Assembly: GCF_000425445.1 (NCBI RefSeq) | Contig: NZ_KE384379.1 | Coordinates: forward strand, 186,001-250,000 | Source of the DNA: Flavobacterium denitrificans DSM 15936 | Lineage (GTDB): Bacteria > Bacteroidota > Bacteroidia > Flavobacteriales > Flavobacteriaceae | Direction: 5' to 3' | DNA: 64,000 nt | Part shown: piece by piece, positions 1 through 9,069 of the stretch | Numbering within the stretch: position 1 is the stretch's first letter | Layout: the number at the start of each line of letters is the position of its first letter | Made by a program: the position numbers and the translations under genes | The notes under the pieces: model-generated | Seen by the model: only the letters and a program-made list of their open reading frames with translations | Databases searched by the model: none | Told to the model about the DNA's origin: nothing

Positions 1-2
1 AC

Positions 3-1067
3 ATTTTTTTGACACGGGAATATCTCGAAGTACTGGAAAATTCTTGTCCAGTAAATATGATTTGCCATTTTATTGGAATTTTTGAAGAAGAAGAGCTAAC
101 CGGAATTGCCCTTACTCAGTTTTTATTTGCTGAAAAACTGGAATCTTTTGGCGAGCGCGATCAATGCTTGAAAACATCTGTGCGCAATTTTGCTTTCAAA
201 AATTTTGCTTCACATGTATTATTTGTCGGCAATAATATGCTTACAGGACAAAATGCTTTTGCTTTTTCTAAAAACGTTGAAATTTCAAAAGCTGTAAAAA
301 CACTTCACAAAGCCATTAATCAGCTCAAAAAAGATTTAAGAGCTTCGGGCAAAAAAGTGCACATTACAAGCATAAAAGATTTCACTTCGGAAGAGATAAA
401 ACCTCTTCAAGCAGAATTCAAAAACAATTATACGTTTTCCACGCAGCCCAATATGATTTTCGAAATCAATGAAAATTGGAAAACAGAACAAAATTACATT
501 GATGCTTTGTCAAAAAAATACAGAGATCAATACAAACGCGCTCGTAAGAAATCAGAAGGTATTGTAAAACAAAAAATGTCATTATCTGATATCAAGCAAT
601 ACGAAGATGTTATTTATGACTTGTATTTTCACGTGGCGAAAAATGCGCCTTTCAACACCTTTTTTCTGGCTCGAAATCATTTTAGCTTTTTTAAAGAAAT
701 CATGAAAGAGAATTTTTTATTTTATGGTTATTTTTTAGATGAAAAACTAATCGGATTCAATACTTTGATAAAGAACGGAAATGTAATGGATACTTATTTC
801 CTAGGCTATGATGAAAATTTACAACGCGAAAGAATGCTGTATTTGAATATGCTTTATGACATGATTGCCTATTCCATCAATCAAGGTTTCAAAGCAATTG
901 TATTTGCGCGAACAGCACTTGAAATAAAAAGCTCAGTAGGTGCAAAACCTTTAAAAATGTACGGTTTGATCACGCACAGCAACGCTTTGATCAATCATAA
1001 TATTGCCAAATTATTTCAGTATTTGGAGCCAAAAACAGAATGGCAAGAACGTAATCCGTTTAAATAA
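3..1067 (+). CDS. GNAT/FemAB-fold acyltransferase-like protein, 5' end cut by the window
   Basis: The frame is open to the left edge and the first in-window start is a TTG at 9, so the true N-terminus probably lies outside. The visible 350 or so residues look like an acyl-CoA N-acyltransferase fold of the FemAB/BioF2-like kind. A basic KYRDQYKRARKK segment sits near the middle, followed by a block resembling the GNAT core (FFLARNHFSFF, then FYGYFLDEKLIGF). There is no signal peptide or membrane segment in the visible part, so it is probably cytoplasmic. The substrate cannot be read from the sequence. It converges on the lipid kinase gene with about 10 bp between the stop codons. Confidence 0.6.
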   Translation: MFLTREYLEVLENSCPVNMICHFIGIFEEEELTGIALTQFLFAEKLESFGERDQCLKTSVRNFAFKNFASHVLFVGNNMLTGQNAFAFSKNVEISKAVKTLHKAINQLKKDLRASGKKVHITSIKDFTSEEIKPLQAEFKNNYTFSTQPNMIFEINENWKTEQNYIDALSKKYRDQYKRARKKSEGIVKQKMSLSDIKQYEDVIYDLYFHVAKNAPFNTFFLARNHFSFFKEIMKENFLFYGYFLDEKLIGFNTLIKNGNVMDTYFLGYDENLQRERMLYLNMLYDMIAYSINQGFKAIVFARTALEIKSSVGAKPLKMYGLITHSNALINHNIAKLFQYLEPKTEWQERNPFK

Positions 1068-1077
1068 AAAAGCCAAA

Positions 1078-1947
1078 TCAAGGCACTGCAATTTTCATCT
1101 GCTTGTGCAAAATATAAATATCTAAATCGGTCTGCGCACCGCAATATTCACCGTCTATTTGAAAATTCACTGGATAATCTGTTTTTATAGCGGCTTTATC
1201 CGTCGAAATAATGACAACGTCATCAGAGTCAATTGGCATATTTCCGGTTATAATTTTCCCAATCAATAATAAATCCAAGTTTTTTAAAATAACCAACTCG
1301 AACTTTCCATCGTTCATTGCACCATTTGGATTAATGATTACGCCTGTCCCGTATTTCTGTGAATTGGCAATAACAATCATTCTTGCAGTATGTTCGACTG
1401 TTTTATTATTGGCCGAAATTGTCGCTACGAATGGTTCTTCAGATTCGGTTAAAGTTGTAAATGCTTGCAATGCATAGCCCCAAAAGCCACGCACATCACT
1501 TTGTTCATAGTTTTTAACCAAATTGGCATTCAATCCAAGATCGCTTAAATGAATGCTCTTTTTGCCGTTGATGCAAATCATATCCATTTCAATGTAATGA
1601 TGCAGGAAGGCAATATTTAGATTCTCTTCGATTCCGGCTGGCAAATTCAAATCGACTGAAAGTCCGTTTGCAGAACCCGCTGGTAAAATCCCGATGATGA
1701 CATCGTGCTCTTCCATTGCTTCAGCAACCATTTTGATTGTTCCGTCACCGCCCGCCACAATAATTCGGTCAGGAGTATATTGATTGTATAATGTTTGTAT
1801 CGCTTTTAAATCATTCTTTCCAGTAGTTTCATAAACTTCCAAATCAAAATGATTAGTAGTCGCAAATTCCTCAACCGCCTCAATCAAATCACTTTTATCA
1901 CGATCACCTGATATAGGATTTACAACGAATAGTATATTCTTTTTCAA
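1078..1947 (-). CDS. Diacylglycerol/lipid kinase family protein (YegS-like)
   Basis: 289 residues, a normal length for the DAGK catalytic family. The N-terminal strand ILFVVNPISG is followed at about residue 65 by the nucleotide-binding GGDGT motif (VAGGDGTIKMVAEA) and then by GILPAGSANGLS, the conserved GT/SxND-like segment of this family. Family knowledge suggests ATP-dependent phosphorylation of a lipid such as diacylglycerol at the inner face of the membrane. The lipid substrate is not deducible. It is divergent from the App1-like gene to its right, with about 60 bp between them. Confidence 0.8.
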   Translation of the reverse strand: MKKNILFVVNPISGDRDKSDLIEAVEEFATTNHFDLEVYETTGKNDLKAIQTLYNQYTPDRIIVAGGDGTIKMVAEAMEEHDVIIGILPAGSANGLSVDLNLPAGIEENLNIAFLHHYIEMDMICINGKKSIHLSDLGLNANLVKNYEQSDVRGFWGYALQAFTTLTESEEPFVATISANNKTVEHTARMIVIANSQKYGTGVIINPNGAMNDGKFELVILKNLDLLLIGKIITGNMPIDSDDVVIISTDKAAIKTDYPVNFQIDGEYCGAQTDLDIYILHKQMKIAVP

Positions 1948-2006
1948 AATTTTATTTTAAACCAATTAAATTAAGTAAATTACAGTTACATAAATATACG
2001 CAATAA

Positions 2007-2969
2007 ATGAAACCAATTTTACAATTATATCGAGGTTATGCAAATGAGCAAGAATTAATTGTGATGGGACACGTTTTAAGAAAAGAACATAATTATGATT
2101 TTGAAAAAAAGAAGCTTAAAAATGCGACTTCTATCCTCAAACTGTTCCGAATAAAAACGATCACGAATTTTGATGTTTATCTGCATTATAACGACCAAAT
2201 CATTCATACTAAAACACTAGACGACGGTTACTTCAAGTTTTGTATTCCACTGGAAAAAGAAACTCATTTTGGATGGATGCCATATGAAGTAAGTCTAAAA
2301 TACAACAACACATCCAGTAGTTGCAAAGGCAGTTTTATACGTCCTCATAAAGGAAAACTTGGCATCATTTCTGATATTGATGATACATTTTTGATTTCGC
2401 ACACGAACAACTTCTTTCGAAAAATCTATATTTTGCTATTTAAAAATGTAAATGACCGAAAAGTATTTAAAGATGTTGTAGCCCATTATCAAGCTTTAAG
2501 TTTAGCAGGACGGCATAATACAGAGGAAGAAAATGCTTTTTTCTATGTTTCAAGCAGCGAGTGGAATTTATATGGCTTCATTTCAAAGTTTACCCGAATA
2601 AACAAATTACCAAAAGCAGTTTTTCTTTTAAAAGATATCAAAAGAGGAATCACTGATTTTTTCATGAGTGGCAGAGGAAGCCACGATCATAAATTTGAAA
2701 AAATAAAACATGTCGTGGAATTCTATCCTACGCTTAAATATGTTTTAATGGGCGATGATTCACAGCACGATCCGGTTTTATATGAACGAATCTGCAAAAT
2801 TTTTCCGGTTACGGTAATTGCAGTTTACATCAGGCAAACAGGAAGATCAAAGAAAAAAGAAGTTCAGAAAATAATGAAAAACCTAGAAAGTCTTGATGTC
2901 TCAGTTTGTTACTTCAAAGAAAGCAGTCAAGCCATAGAACATTCAAGATCAATTGGAATTATTAAATAG
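2007..2969 (+). CDS. App1-family (DUF2183) phosphatase domain protein
   Basis: 320 residues. After an N-terminal beta-rich half, the signature IISDIDDTFLISHTNN appears at about residue 125. This is the DxDxT motif of HAD-like App1 phosphatidate phosphatase domains. Downstream are FFYVSSSEWNLY and YVLMGDDSQHDP, the second and third conserved blocks of the family. In yeast App1 the domain dephosphorylates phosphatidic acid. The lipid kinase encoded next door and divergently makes a lipid-metabolism link plausible, but that is inference. No signal peptide is seen. Confidence 0.75.
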   Translation: MKPILQLYRGYANEQELIVMGHVLRKEHNYDFEKKKLKNATSILKLFRIKTITNFDVYLHYNDQIIHTKTLDDGYFKFCIPLEKETHFGWMPYEVSLKYNNTSSSCKGSFIRPHKGKLGIISDIDDTFLISHTNNFFRKIYILLFKNVNDRKVFKDVVAHYQALSLAGRHNTEEENAFFYVSSSEWNLYGFISKFTRINKLPKAVFLLKDIKRGITDFFMSGRGSHDHKFEKIKHVVEFYPTLKYVLMGDDSQHDPVLYERICKIFPVTVIAVYIRQTGRSKKKEVQKIMKNLESLDVSVCYFKESSQAIEHSRSIGIIK

Positions 2970-3018
2970 GTTTGTTTTAAGTTTTTAGTTCCAGTTAACT
3001 GAAAAACTTGAAACATAA
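2970..3018. repeat. Phased 7-bp word array
   Basis: Starting at 2970, successive 7-mers carry AGTT, then after the centre the complementary AACT (TTAAGTT, TTTAGTT, then ACTGAAA, AACTTGA). The register of seven is kept from 2970 to about 3018. It directly follows the App1-like stop codon. This is one of several such arrays in the window (see findings). Confidence 0.5.
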
Positions 3019-3041
3019 TAAATGCTTTTTAAACTAAAAAA

Positions 3042-3072
3042 CCTTTGCCAAAATTTGAAACTTTGACAAAGG
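3042..3072 (-). terminator. Rho-independent terminator of the ABC-F gene
   Basis: An 11-bp stem with one mismatch (CCTTTGCCAAA against TTTGACAAAGG). Read on the minus strand it is followed by a run of T, and it lies 45 bp past the ABC-F stop codon. Confidence 0.6.
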
Positions 3073-3116
3073 CCTACCTACTTTTAAAAACTGAGACTGA
3101 AATCTGCGACTGCAAA

Positions 3117-5036
3117 CTAAGCATTAAAATTATCAATCTCTTCTTGAACGGTTTCCCAATCGGTTAACAATTGATCTAAATCGGCTTTCTTTTTGTTGTA
3201 CGCCGTAAAGAAAGAAGCGTCCTCGACATGTTTGTCATAATTAGTTTCCAACATTTTATCGTCATGTTGGATGTCTTTTTCTAATTGCTGAATTTGACTT
3301 TCGATTTTGCTTAATCTGTTTTGAAGCGCTTTTGTTTTTTTCTGATCTTCATACGAAACTTTAGCAACTTCTTTCTCTTTTGGAGCAGCTGTTTTTACAA
3401 CATCTTTCTTCTCCACTTCACGCATATTTTCAAGATTGCGCTGTTCCAAGAAAAAGTTGATATCACCTAAATATTCCTTGATTTTTTGATCTTTGAATTC
3501 ATAAACAATATTTGACATTCCTTGAAGAAAATCCCTGTCGTGAGAAACCAACAATAAAGTCCCTCCAAATTTTTGAAGCGCCGCTTTCAAAACATTTTTA
3601 GATTTAATATCTAAGTGATTCGTTGGCTCATCCATCAGCAACACGTTAATTGGCTGCAATAACAATTTACAAAGCGCCAAACGATTACGTTCACCCCCAG
3701 AAAGTACTTTTACTTTTTTCTCCACATCATCGCCACGGAAAAGGAAAGAACCTAACATATCGCGAACTTTCATTCGGTTCGTATCGGTTGCAGCATCTTC
3801 CATTGTTTGAAGTAAAGTGATTTCTCCATCTAAATATTCCGCTTGATTTTGGGCAAAATATCCTAATTGAACGTTATGTCCTAATTTAATGTTTCCTTGA
3901 TATTCAAACTCATTAACAAGCGCTTTGATGAAAGTCGATTTACCTTGCCCATTTTGACCAACAAAAGCGATTTTACTTCCGCGTTCAACTAATAAACTGA
4001 TATCTTTTAGAATCGTTTTGTCTCCGTATGCTTTCGTAACATGCTCCGCTTCAATTACCACTTTCCCTGGTTCTTTTGAAACTGGGAAAGAGATATTCAT
4101 TACCGAATTATCATCTTCATCAACTTCGATTCTTTCAACTTTATCTAATTTTTTAATCAACGATTGCGCCATTGAAGCTTTTGAAGCCTTTGCACGGAAT
4201 TTCTCTATTAATTTTTCTGTCTCTTCAATTTTCTTCTGCTGATTCTTTTGAGTAGCCAATTGCTTCTCACGAATTTCATGACGCAATTCTAAATATTGAG
4301 AATATGGTTTATTAAAGTCATACGCTTTACCTAAAGAAATTTCGATTGTTCTATTGGTTACATTGTCCAAGAACATTTTATCGTGTGATACGATCACCAC
4401 AACTCCAGGGTAATTGCGAAGGAAATTTTCCAACCAAATAATACTTTCAATATCTAAGTGGTTGGTAGGCTCATCCAGCAATAAAACGTCGTTTGACTGC
4501 AACAAAAGCTTGGCAAGTTCGATACGCATTCTCCATCCACCAGAAAATGTTTCAGTCTGATTATTGAAAACTTCTCTTTTAAAACCAAGTCCTAAAAGAA
4601 TTTTTTCAGTATCTCCAACATAATTATAACCGCCAAGAAGATCAAAACGATGCGTATAGTCAGATAAATCTTCGATAATCTGACCATATTCCTCACTTTC
4701 ATAATCGGTTCTGGTCACTAATTGATGATTGATTTCTTCTAGCTTTTTCTCTACAACTTTAATTTCTGTAAAGGCCTCATAAGCTTCTTCTAATACAGTT
4801 CTTCCTTGCTCAAAATCAATATCCTGACGCAAGAAACCCATTTTGATATCTTTTTCCTGAGAAATAACTCCTGAATCTGGTTTAAAATCTCCTGCCAACA
4901 TTTTAAGCATTGTCGATTTACCTGCTCCGTTTTTACCCACAAGACCTACGCGGTCGCCGGCGCCTAAACGAAAAGTAACTTCTTCGAATAAATAAGTTCC
5001 ACCAAAAGAAACTGAAAGATTGTGTATATTAAGCAT
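3117..5036 (-). CDS. ABC-F family ATPase (Uup/EttA-type, ribosome-associated)
   Basis: 639 residues with two ATP-binding cassettes and no membrane segments, which defines the ABC-F family. Walker A motifs are GKNGAGKST (near residue 36) and GQNGQGKST (near 362). Each cassette has an SGG signature (TFSGGWRMR; VLSGGERNR) and a Walker B followed by LLLDEPTNHLDIES or LLMDEPTNHLDIKS. The two are joined by a charged linker (LATQKNQQKKIEETEKLIEKFRAKASKA). The C-terminal 90 residues form a predicted coiled coil, as in Uup. ABC-F proteins act on ribosomes or, for Uup, affect DNA. Which subgroup this belongs to is not settled here. A lone gene with a minus-strand TACTTTTG box upstream at 5109. Confidence 0.9.
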   Translation of the reverse strand: MLNIHNLSVSFGGTYLFEEVTFRLGAGDRVGLVGKNGAGKSTMLKMLAGDFKPDSGVISQEKDIKMGFLRQDIDFEQGRTVLEEAYEAFTEIKVVEKKLEEINHQLVTRTDYESEEYGQIIEDLSDYTHRFDLLGGYNYVGDTEKILLGLGFKREVFNNQTETFSGGWRMRIELAKLLLQSNDVLLLDEPTNHLDIESIIWLENFLRNYPGVVVIVSHDKMFLDNVTNRTIEISLGKAYDFNKPYSQYLELRHEIREKQLATQKNQQKKIEETEKLIEKFRAKASKASMAQSLIKKLDKVERIEVDEDDNSVMNISFPVSKEPGKVVIEAEHVTKAYGDKTILKDISLLVERGSKIAFVGQNGQGKSTFIKALVNEFEYQGNIKLGHNVQLGYFAQNQAEYLDGEITLLQTMEDAATDTNRMKVRDMLGSFLFRGDDVEKKVKVLSGGERNRLALCKLLLQPINVLLMDEPTNHLDIKSKNVLKAALQKFGGTLLLVSHDRDFLQGMSNIVYEFKDQKIKEYLGDINFFLEQRNLENMREVEKKDVVKTAAPKEKEVAKVSYEDQKKTKALQNRLSKIESQIQQLEKDIQHDDKMLETNYDKHVEDASFFTAYNKKKADLDQLLTDWETVQEEIDNFNA

Positions 5037-5108
5037 AATGTATTGCTGAAAATCTAGAAATTAAAATCACTGTAAATAAGCTTTTTGTCGCTTACAATTT
5101 TGAAAGTG

Positions 5109-5116
5109 CAAAAGTA
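5109..5116 (-). promoter_or_regulatory. Candidate -7 box of the ABC-F gene
   Basis: On the minus strand this reads TACTTTTG, matching the flavobacterial -7 consensus TAnnTTTG. It lies about 73 bp before the ATG at 5036. No clear -33 TTG at the usual distance, so moderate confidence. The remainder of the 5037-5362 gap holds only AT-rich sequence, the promoter of the next gene, and a short palindrome at 5332-5349. Confidence 0.4.
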
Positions 5117-5284
5117 TAACTTTTAATTGAAAGTTTTGGGACTGAAACAACAGCTTACGCAATATTTCTGAATTTCAGTTCATTTGATTGACACCATTAA
5201 AAAGAACTGATCGAAAATAATATATAATAATAATTTCTTTCTGTTCCAATGATTCCCAATGAAGTCGCAACAGAAATAAAATAG

Positions 5285-5292
5285 TATCTTTG
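5285..5292 (+). promoter_or_regulatory. Candidate -7 box of the DUF983 gene
   Basis: TATCTTTG matches TAnnTTTG. It lies 70 bp before the ATG at 5363. No -33 TTG is visible at the usual distance. Confidence 0.4.
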
Positions 5293-5362
5293 TAAGAGTA
5301 TTACGTTTAATAATTTTCTTTAAAATCAATCTTTGATTTCGAAATCAAAAACACAAATAACA

Positions 5363-5746
5363 ATGTTTAATAAAGGATCAAAACTAAATAGCATTTTTAC
5401 CGGAAGCTGCCCAAGATGTCAAAACGAAAGCATGTATGAAGATAAAAATCCGCTTCATTTGACCAAAGTTCTAAAAATGAACGAAAACTGCAGTCATTGT
5501 GGTTTAAAATACCAAATCGAACCTTCCTTTTTTTATGGTGCAATGTATGTAAGCTACGGTCTAAATGTGGCTGTTGGAATTGCTGCCTTTATTGTTTCTT
5601 TTGTGTTTTTCGGAGCAAGCATCAGCCAGTCATTTATTTCTATAATAATAACGCTTATTTTGTTATTTCCGTTTGTTTTGCGCCTTTCGAGAAACCTTTA
5701 CATCAATATGTTTATTTCATACGATCCAAAGGCTGGTCAGAAGTAA
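5363..5746 (+). CDS. DUF983 zinc-ribbon membrane protein
   Basis: 127 residues from the ATG at 5363. A TTG further upstream in frame is less likely. The N-terminus carries two Cys pairs, CPRC and CSHC, separated by about 30 residues, a zinc-ribbon arrangement. Two hydrophobic helices follow (YGLNVAVGIAAFIVSFVFF and SFISIIITLILLFPFVLRL). This matches the DUF983 family of small membrane proteins, whose biochemical role is not known to me. The 3' end overlaps the convergent oxidoreductase gene by 35 bp. Confidence 0.75.
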   Translation: MFNKGSKLNSIFTGSCPRCQNESMYEDKNPLHLTKVLKMNENCSHCGLKYQIEPSFFYGAMYVSYGLNVAVGIAAFIVSFVFFGASISQSFISIIITLILLFPFVLRLSRNLYINMFISYDPKAGQK

Positions 5747-6800
5747 GAGATTTTAGATATCTTTTATGGAAGCGCTTAATATCGGCTTCTTTATCTAGTG
5801 GAATTTGATTTTCTATATGATCATATAAAGCTTGCGCCATTGCAGGTCCAAGCATTACACCTCTAGTGCCTAATCCGTTAAGGATATGCAATGATTTGTA
5901 GACTTCGTGGGTTCCTAGCAAAGGCCTTCTGTCTGCAACAGTCGGACGTACGCCCCCGAAATGTTTTACAATTTCAAAATTGCAGGTAATGATTTCTCTA
6001 ATACGCTCCAAAAGTTCTTTTTTCCCTTCCTCAGTAGGCGCATCTGTTTTGTCATTCCAATTATAGGTTGCTCCAACTTTAAACAATTGATCTCCCAATG
6101 GCAATATAAAAACGCTTGTATTCACAATCAAATCTAAATTTAGATCTGGTGCTTTTATAATAAACAATTCTCCTTTGGTGCCGTCTAATGGCAGATAATT
6201 AAAAAACGGATTTTTATGCATTCCGAAACCTTCTGCAAAAACAATATGCCGTGCCTGAATATTTTTATACCGAATTCCTGATTCTAAAAACTCAATGCCA
6301 TTGCAATCAAAAGATTCTTCTAACAACAAATTACTTTCTATCAAATATTTGTGATAACAATCCAACAATAAAGCAGTGTTGACATATCCAGTATGTAATA
6401 CCTCGCCATAATCATACGGAGAATCAATTCCAACATATTTCTCTGTTATCAATTTTGTAGACAAGAAAGGCGCCAAATTGATTTTATCCGAAGCGGCAAA
6501 CCAATTGTTTTGTTCTTCAATGGAGAAAAACTTTCTTAGAATTGGCATTTTAAAGTTGAACTTCTCTTGCAGTTTTTCTTCAACACGATCATAAAAATCA
6601 TTCATTAAAACCAATTGCTCTTTTGCATTCCAAACTTCACTAAAACGCTTCAAAATGACAGGGTTATACAATCCACCTGCCACTCTTGATGAGTGTTGCG
6701 ATTTGTTATCAAGAAGCAAAATAGTTTTATTGTTCTTAAGAGCCACTTCGGCGAAAGAAATTCCGGCCAAACCAGATCCGATGATTAAATAATCAAGCAT
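5712..6800 (-). CDS. FAD-dependent amino acid oxidase-like oxidoreductase (DadA/ThiO fold)
   Basis: 362 residues. The N-terminus holds the dinucleotide-binding motif as DYLIIGSGLAGISFAEVAL followed by an acidic strand end (LLLDNK). The C-terminus has the typical FAD-contacting segment HFGGVRPTVADRRPLLG and then LNGLGTRGVMLGPAMAQ. This layout fits the glycine/D-amino acid oxidase family. The substrate is unknown. It is not obviously in an operon with gldO, which lies upstream on the same strand past a terminator. Confidence 0.75.
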   Translation of the reverse strand: MLDYLIIGSGLAGISFAEVALKNNKTILLLDNKSQHSSRVAGGLYNPVILKRFSEVWNAKEQLVLMNDFYDRVEEKLQEKFNFKMPILRKFFSIEEQNNWFAASDKINLAPFLSTKLITEKYVGIDSPYDYGEVLHTGYVNTALLLDCYHKYLIESNLLLEESFDCNGIEFLESGIRYKNIQARHIVFAEGFGMHKNPFFNYLPLDGTKGELFIIKAPDLNLDLIVNTSVFILPLGDQLFKVGATYNWNDKTDAPTEEGKKELLERIREIITCNFEIVKHFGGVRPTVADRRPLLGTHEVYKSLHILNGLGTRGVMLGPAMAQALYDHIENQIPLDKEADIKRFHKRYLKSLTSDQPLDRMK

Positions 6801-6822
6801 TGTGCAGTATATAGGTATAATA

Positions 6823-6854
6823 AAAAAACTCTTACTACAAAGATAATAAGAGTT
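6823..6854 (-). terminator. Terminator of gldO, a copy of the gldN terminator
   Basis: A hairpin made of an AAACTCTTA...TAAGAGTTT stem, with T-rich sequence after it on the minus strand. It is nearly the same as the hairpin at 7982-8011 after gldN, so the duplication that produced gldO included the terminator. Confidence 0.65.
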
Positions 6855-6878
6855 TGTCTTATAAGTTAGTTCCGTTGC

Positions 6879-7871
6879 TTAGTAATTCCACATATTCTCC
6901 TCGAAATTACGAATCTTTTCTTTTACTCTTTCAGATTCTAACAATTGATTCTGTGCATTATCTTTCATATAGTCTTTTATTTCACGATCGCCATACACAT
7001 TTTCTTCCTTGTAGATAATCGAGTTAAAACGTCTCGAGTTTAAAATTTGATCGAATGAAATAGAAGCTGCAGAATTTACATCATTAAATGCTTTTGCCTC
7101 ATGCAATACGGTACGCGCATCTGGAAAGAATACCCAAAACAATTCAATATAATCTTTCTCATCACTATTCATGGTGTAAACATCTGGAGTAACGGGGCAA
7201 ATGCCAATTAAGCGATATTTTAATTCCCCCTGACGCTTGTCAAAATACCAATACCCTTTGATTTTATACTGTGTTACGTCTTGAGCGGTTAAATCTTGCT
7301 TCAAAATATACTCTGCAGGAACTGTTCTAGTTGGTCCAATTGTTTCTTCTTTGTAACTAACACTTTTTTTCTTGCCAGTACCTGTAACAACTTTTTTCTT
7401 TACAACTCGCGATTTGTAATCATCTGGATATTGATTGATCAGCTCTCTTCCTGCATCAGTGGTATCAACACGAGATAATGAACCTTCAATATCTTTCATG
7501 GTTTTTTTGGTATTAAAATAACTATCTGTATACACTTCAGTTATTCTACCATTCCTGATTGCTTTAGTTAAAACATCATAAAGAGAGCGCCTATCAGCAC
7601 CTATGTTAGCAGTATCAACAGGAAAATAATAGGGGAAATTGATTTTTTCGTTTAAATCAATAATTTCCCAAGTCATTTTTCCCATCAGAACATCCCTGTC
7701 TTCAACATACCCATAAGCTAGAGGCTTATCATTATCTGCAATAAGTTGCGCAGGTGTCTTAATTCCAATTTGGGAGACCGTTTTCGCATTAAGCAAATTA
7801 GACTGTGCAATAGAAACAAAATTTCCAGCAACAAAAAACATAACGATTAAAAAATTTCTCACTTTCATCAT
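6879..7871 (-). CDS. gldO: GldO, paralogue of gliding/T9SS protein GldN
   Basis: 330 residues with an N-terminal signal peptide (FLIVMFFVAGNFVSIAQS), so exported to the periplasm. It aligns with the neighbouring GldN over its whole length with no gaps of note and very high identity; for example, both contain YKIKGYWYFDKRQ and EKDYIELFWVFFP. GldN and its Porphyromonas counterpart PorN bind GldK/PorK in the periplasmic ring of the type IX secretion system. In F. johnsoniae GldO is known as a partly redundant copy of GldN. The gene follows gldN after 163 bp that contain a terminator and a possible own promoter, so it is probably transcribed separately. The first two codons are both ATG; the exact start is uncertain by one codon. 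Confidence 0.92.
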   Translation of the reverse strand: MMKVRNFLIVMFFVAGNFVSIAQSNLLNAKTVSQIGIKTPAQLIADNDKPLAYGYVEDRDVLMGKMTWEIIDLNEKINFPYYFPVDTANIGADRRSLYDVLTKAIRNGRITEVYTDSYFNTKKTMKDIEGSLSRVDTTDAGRELINQYPDDYKSRVVKKKVVTGTGKKKSVSYKEETIGPTRTVPAEYILKQDLTAQDVTQYKIKGYWYFDKRQGELKYRLIGICPVTPDVYTMNSDEKDYIELFWVFFPDARTVLHEAKAFNDVNSAASISFDQILNSRRFNSIIYKEENVYGDREIKDYMKDNAQNQLLESERVKEKIRNFEENMWNY

Positions 7872-7928
7872 AATTAATAGTATAAGAAGTCAAACGTAAC
7901 ATTTTAAAAAATATTATACTTTTTCTTA

Positions 7929-7936
7929 CAAATTTA
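7929..7936 (-). promoter_or_regulatory. Candidate -7 box of gldO
   Basis: On the minus strand this reads TAAATTTG, fitting TAnnTTTG, about 58 bp before the gldO ATG. A TTG on the same strand lies 26 bp further up, slightly beyond the usual 17-23 spacing. Confidence 0.35.
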
Positions 7937-7981
7937 AAATCGTACCGATTTAATTGACCGTCCAAAAGTTTTCTCAAAAAA

Positions 7982-8011
7982 AAACTCTTACTACAAAGGT
8001 AGTAAGAGTTT
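7982..8011 (-). terminator. Terminator of the gldKLMN operon
   Basis: A perfect 13-bp stem (AAACTCTTACTAC / GTAGTAAGAGTTT) with a short loop and a T tract on the minus strand, 24 bp past the gldN stop codon. Confidence 0.8.
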
Positions 8012-8034
8012 TTCTTATATCGTTATGCTTCTGC

Positions 8035-9024
8035 TTAGTAGTTCCACATATCTTGTTCGAAATTACGAATCTTTTCTTTTACTCTTTCAGATTCTAATAA
8101 CTGGTTTTGAGCGTTATCTTTCATATAATCGCTGATAGCTCTGTCTCCGTAAAGGTTTTCCTCTTTGTAAACAACCGCGTTAAAACGTCTAGAGTTTAAG
8201 ATTTGGTCGAATGAAATTGGCAATGCAGAGTTATTATCATTGAAAGCTTTTGCCTCATGCAAAGCCTCTCTTGAATTTGGGAAGAAAACCCAAAATAACT
8301 CAATATAATCCTTTTCATCACTGTTCATTGTATAAACGTCTGGAGTTACAGGACAAATTCCTAGCAGACGATATTTCAATTCGCTTTGACGTTTGTCAAA
8401 ATACCAATATCCTTTGATTTTGTATTGTGTAACATCCTGAGCTGTCAAATCTTGTTTTAAGATATATTCAGCAGGAACAGTTCTTGAAGGCGGCACAGTT
8501 TCATCAACATAAGTAACAGATTTCTTTTTCCCAGTTCCAGTAACAACTTTTTTCTTCACAACACGTGTCTTATAGTCGTCTGGATATTGGTTGATAAGTT
8601 CTCTACCTGCATCAGTAGTATCAATACGAGATAATGATCCTTCGATGTCTTTCATTGATTTTTTAGTATTGAAATAACTATCCGTATAAACTTCAGTTAT
8701 TTTACCTTTTTTGATAGCTTTTGTCAAAACGTCATACAATGAACGTCTATCAGGACCAATGTTAGCTGTATCTACAGGAAAATACAAAGGAAAATTGATT
8801 TTTTCATTCAAATCAATAATCTCCCAAGTTGTTTTTCCCATCAAAATATCTCTATCATCAACATAACCGTAAGCTAAGGGCTTATCATTATCTGAGATAA
8901 GTTGCGCAGGAGTTTTAAGTCCTATTTGAGCAGGTGTTTTCGCGTTAAGCAAATTCGATTGCGCATTAGAAGCAAAACCTCCAGCAATAGAAACAATGGC
9001 TATTAAAAAATTTCTTACTTTCAT
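8035..9024 (-). CDS. gldN: Gliding motility / type IX secretion protein GldN
   Basis: 329 residues, signal peptide at the N-terminus (FLIAIVSIAGGFASNAQS). It is the last gene of gldK-gldL-gldM-gldN, starting 45 bp after gldM, and the four genes share one strand with short gaps, as in other Bacteroidota. GldN is periplasmic and associates with the outer-membrane lipoprotein GldK to form the ring of the type IX secretion system. The C-terminal half (YKIKGYWYFDKRQSELKYR) is the most conserved part relative to GldO. The product is needed for secretion of adhesins and enzymes and for gliding. Confidence 0.95.
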   Translation of the reverse strand: MKVRNFLIAIVSIAGGFASNAQSNLLNAKTPAQIGLKTPAQLISDNDKPLAYGYVDDRDILMGKTTWEIIDLNEKINFPLYFPVDTANIGPDRRSLYDVLTKAIKKGKITEVYTDSYFNTKKSMKDIEGSLSRIDTTDAGRELINQYPDDYKTRVVKKKVVTGTGKKKSVTYVDETVPPSRTVPAEYILKQDLTAQDVTQYKIKGYWYFDKRQSELKYRLLGICPVTPDVYTMNSDEKDYIELFWVFFPNSREALHEAKAFNDNNSALPISFDQILNSRRFNAVVYKEENLYGDRAISDYMKDNAQNQLLESERVKEKIRNFEQDMWNY

Positions 9025-9069
9025 CGTGGTATCATTATAAGATATTGAACGTAGTTATAAACTACTTTA

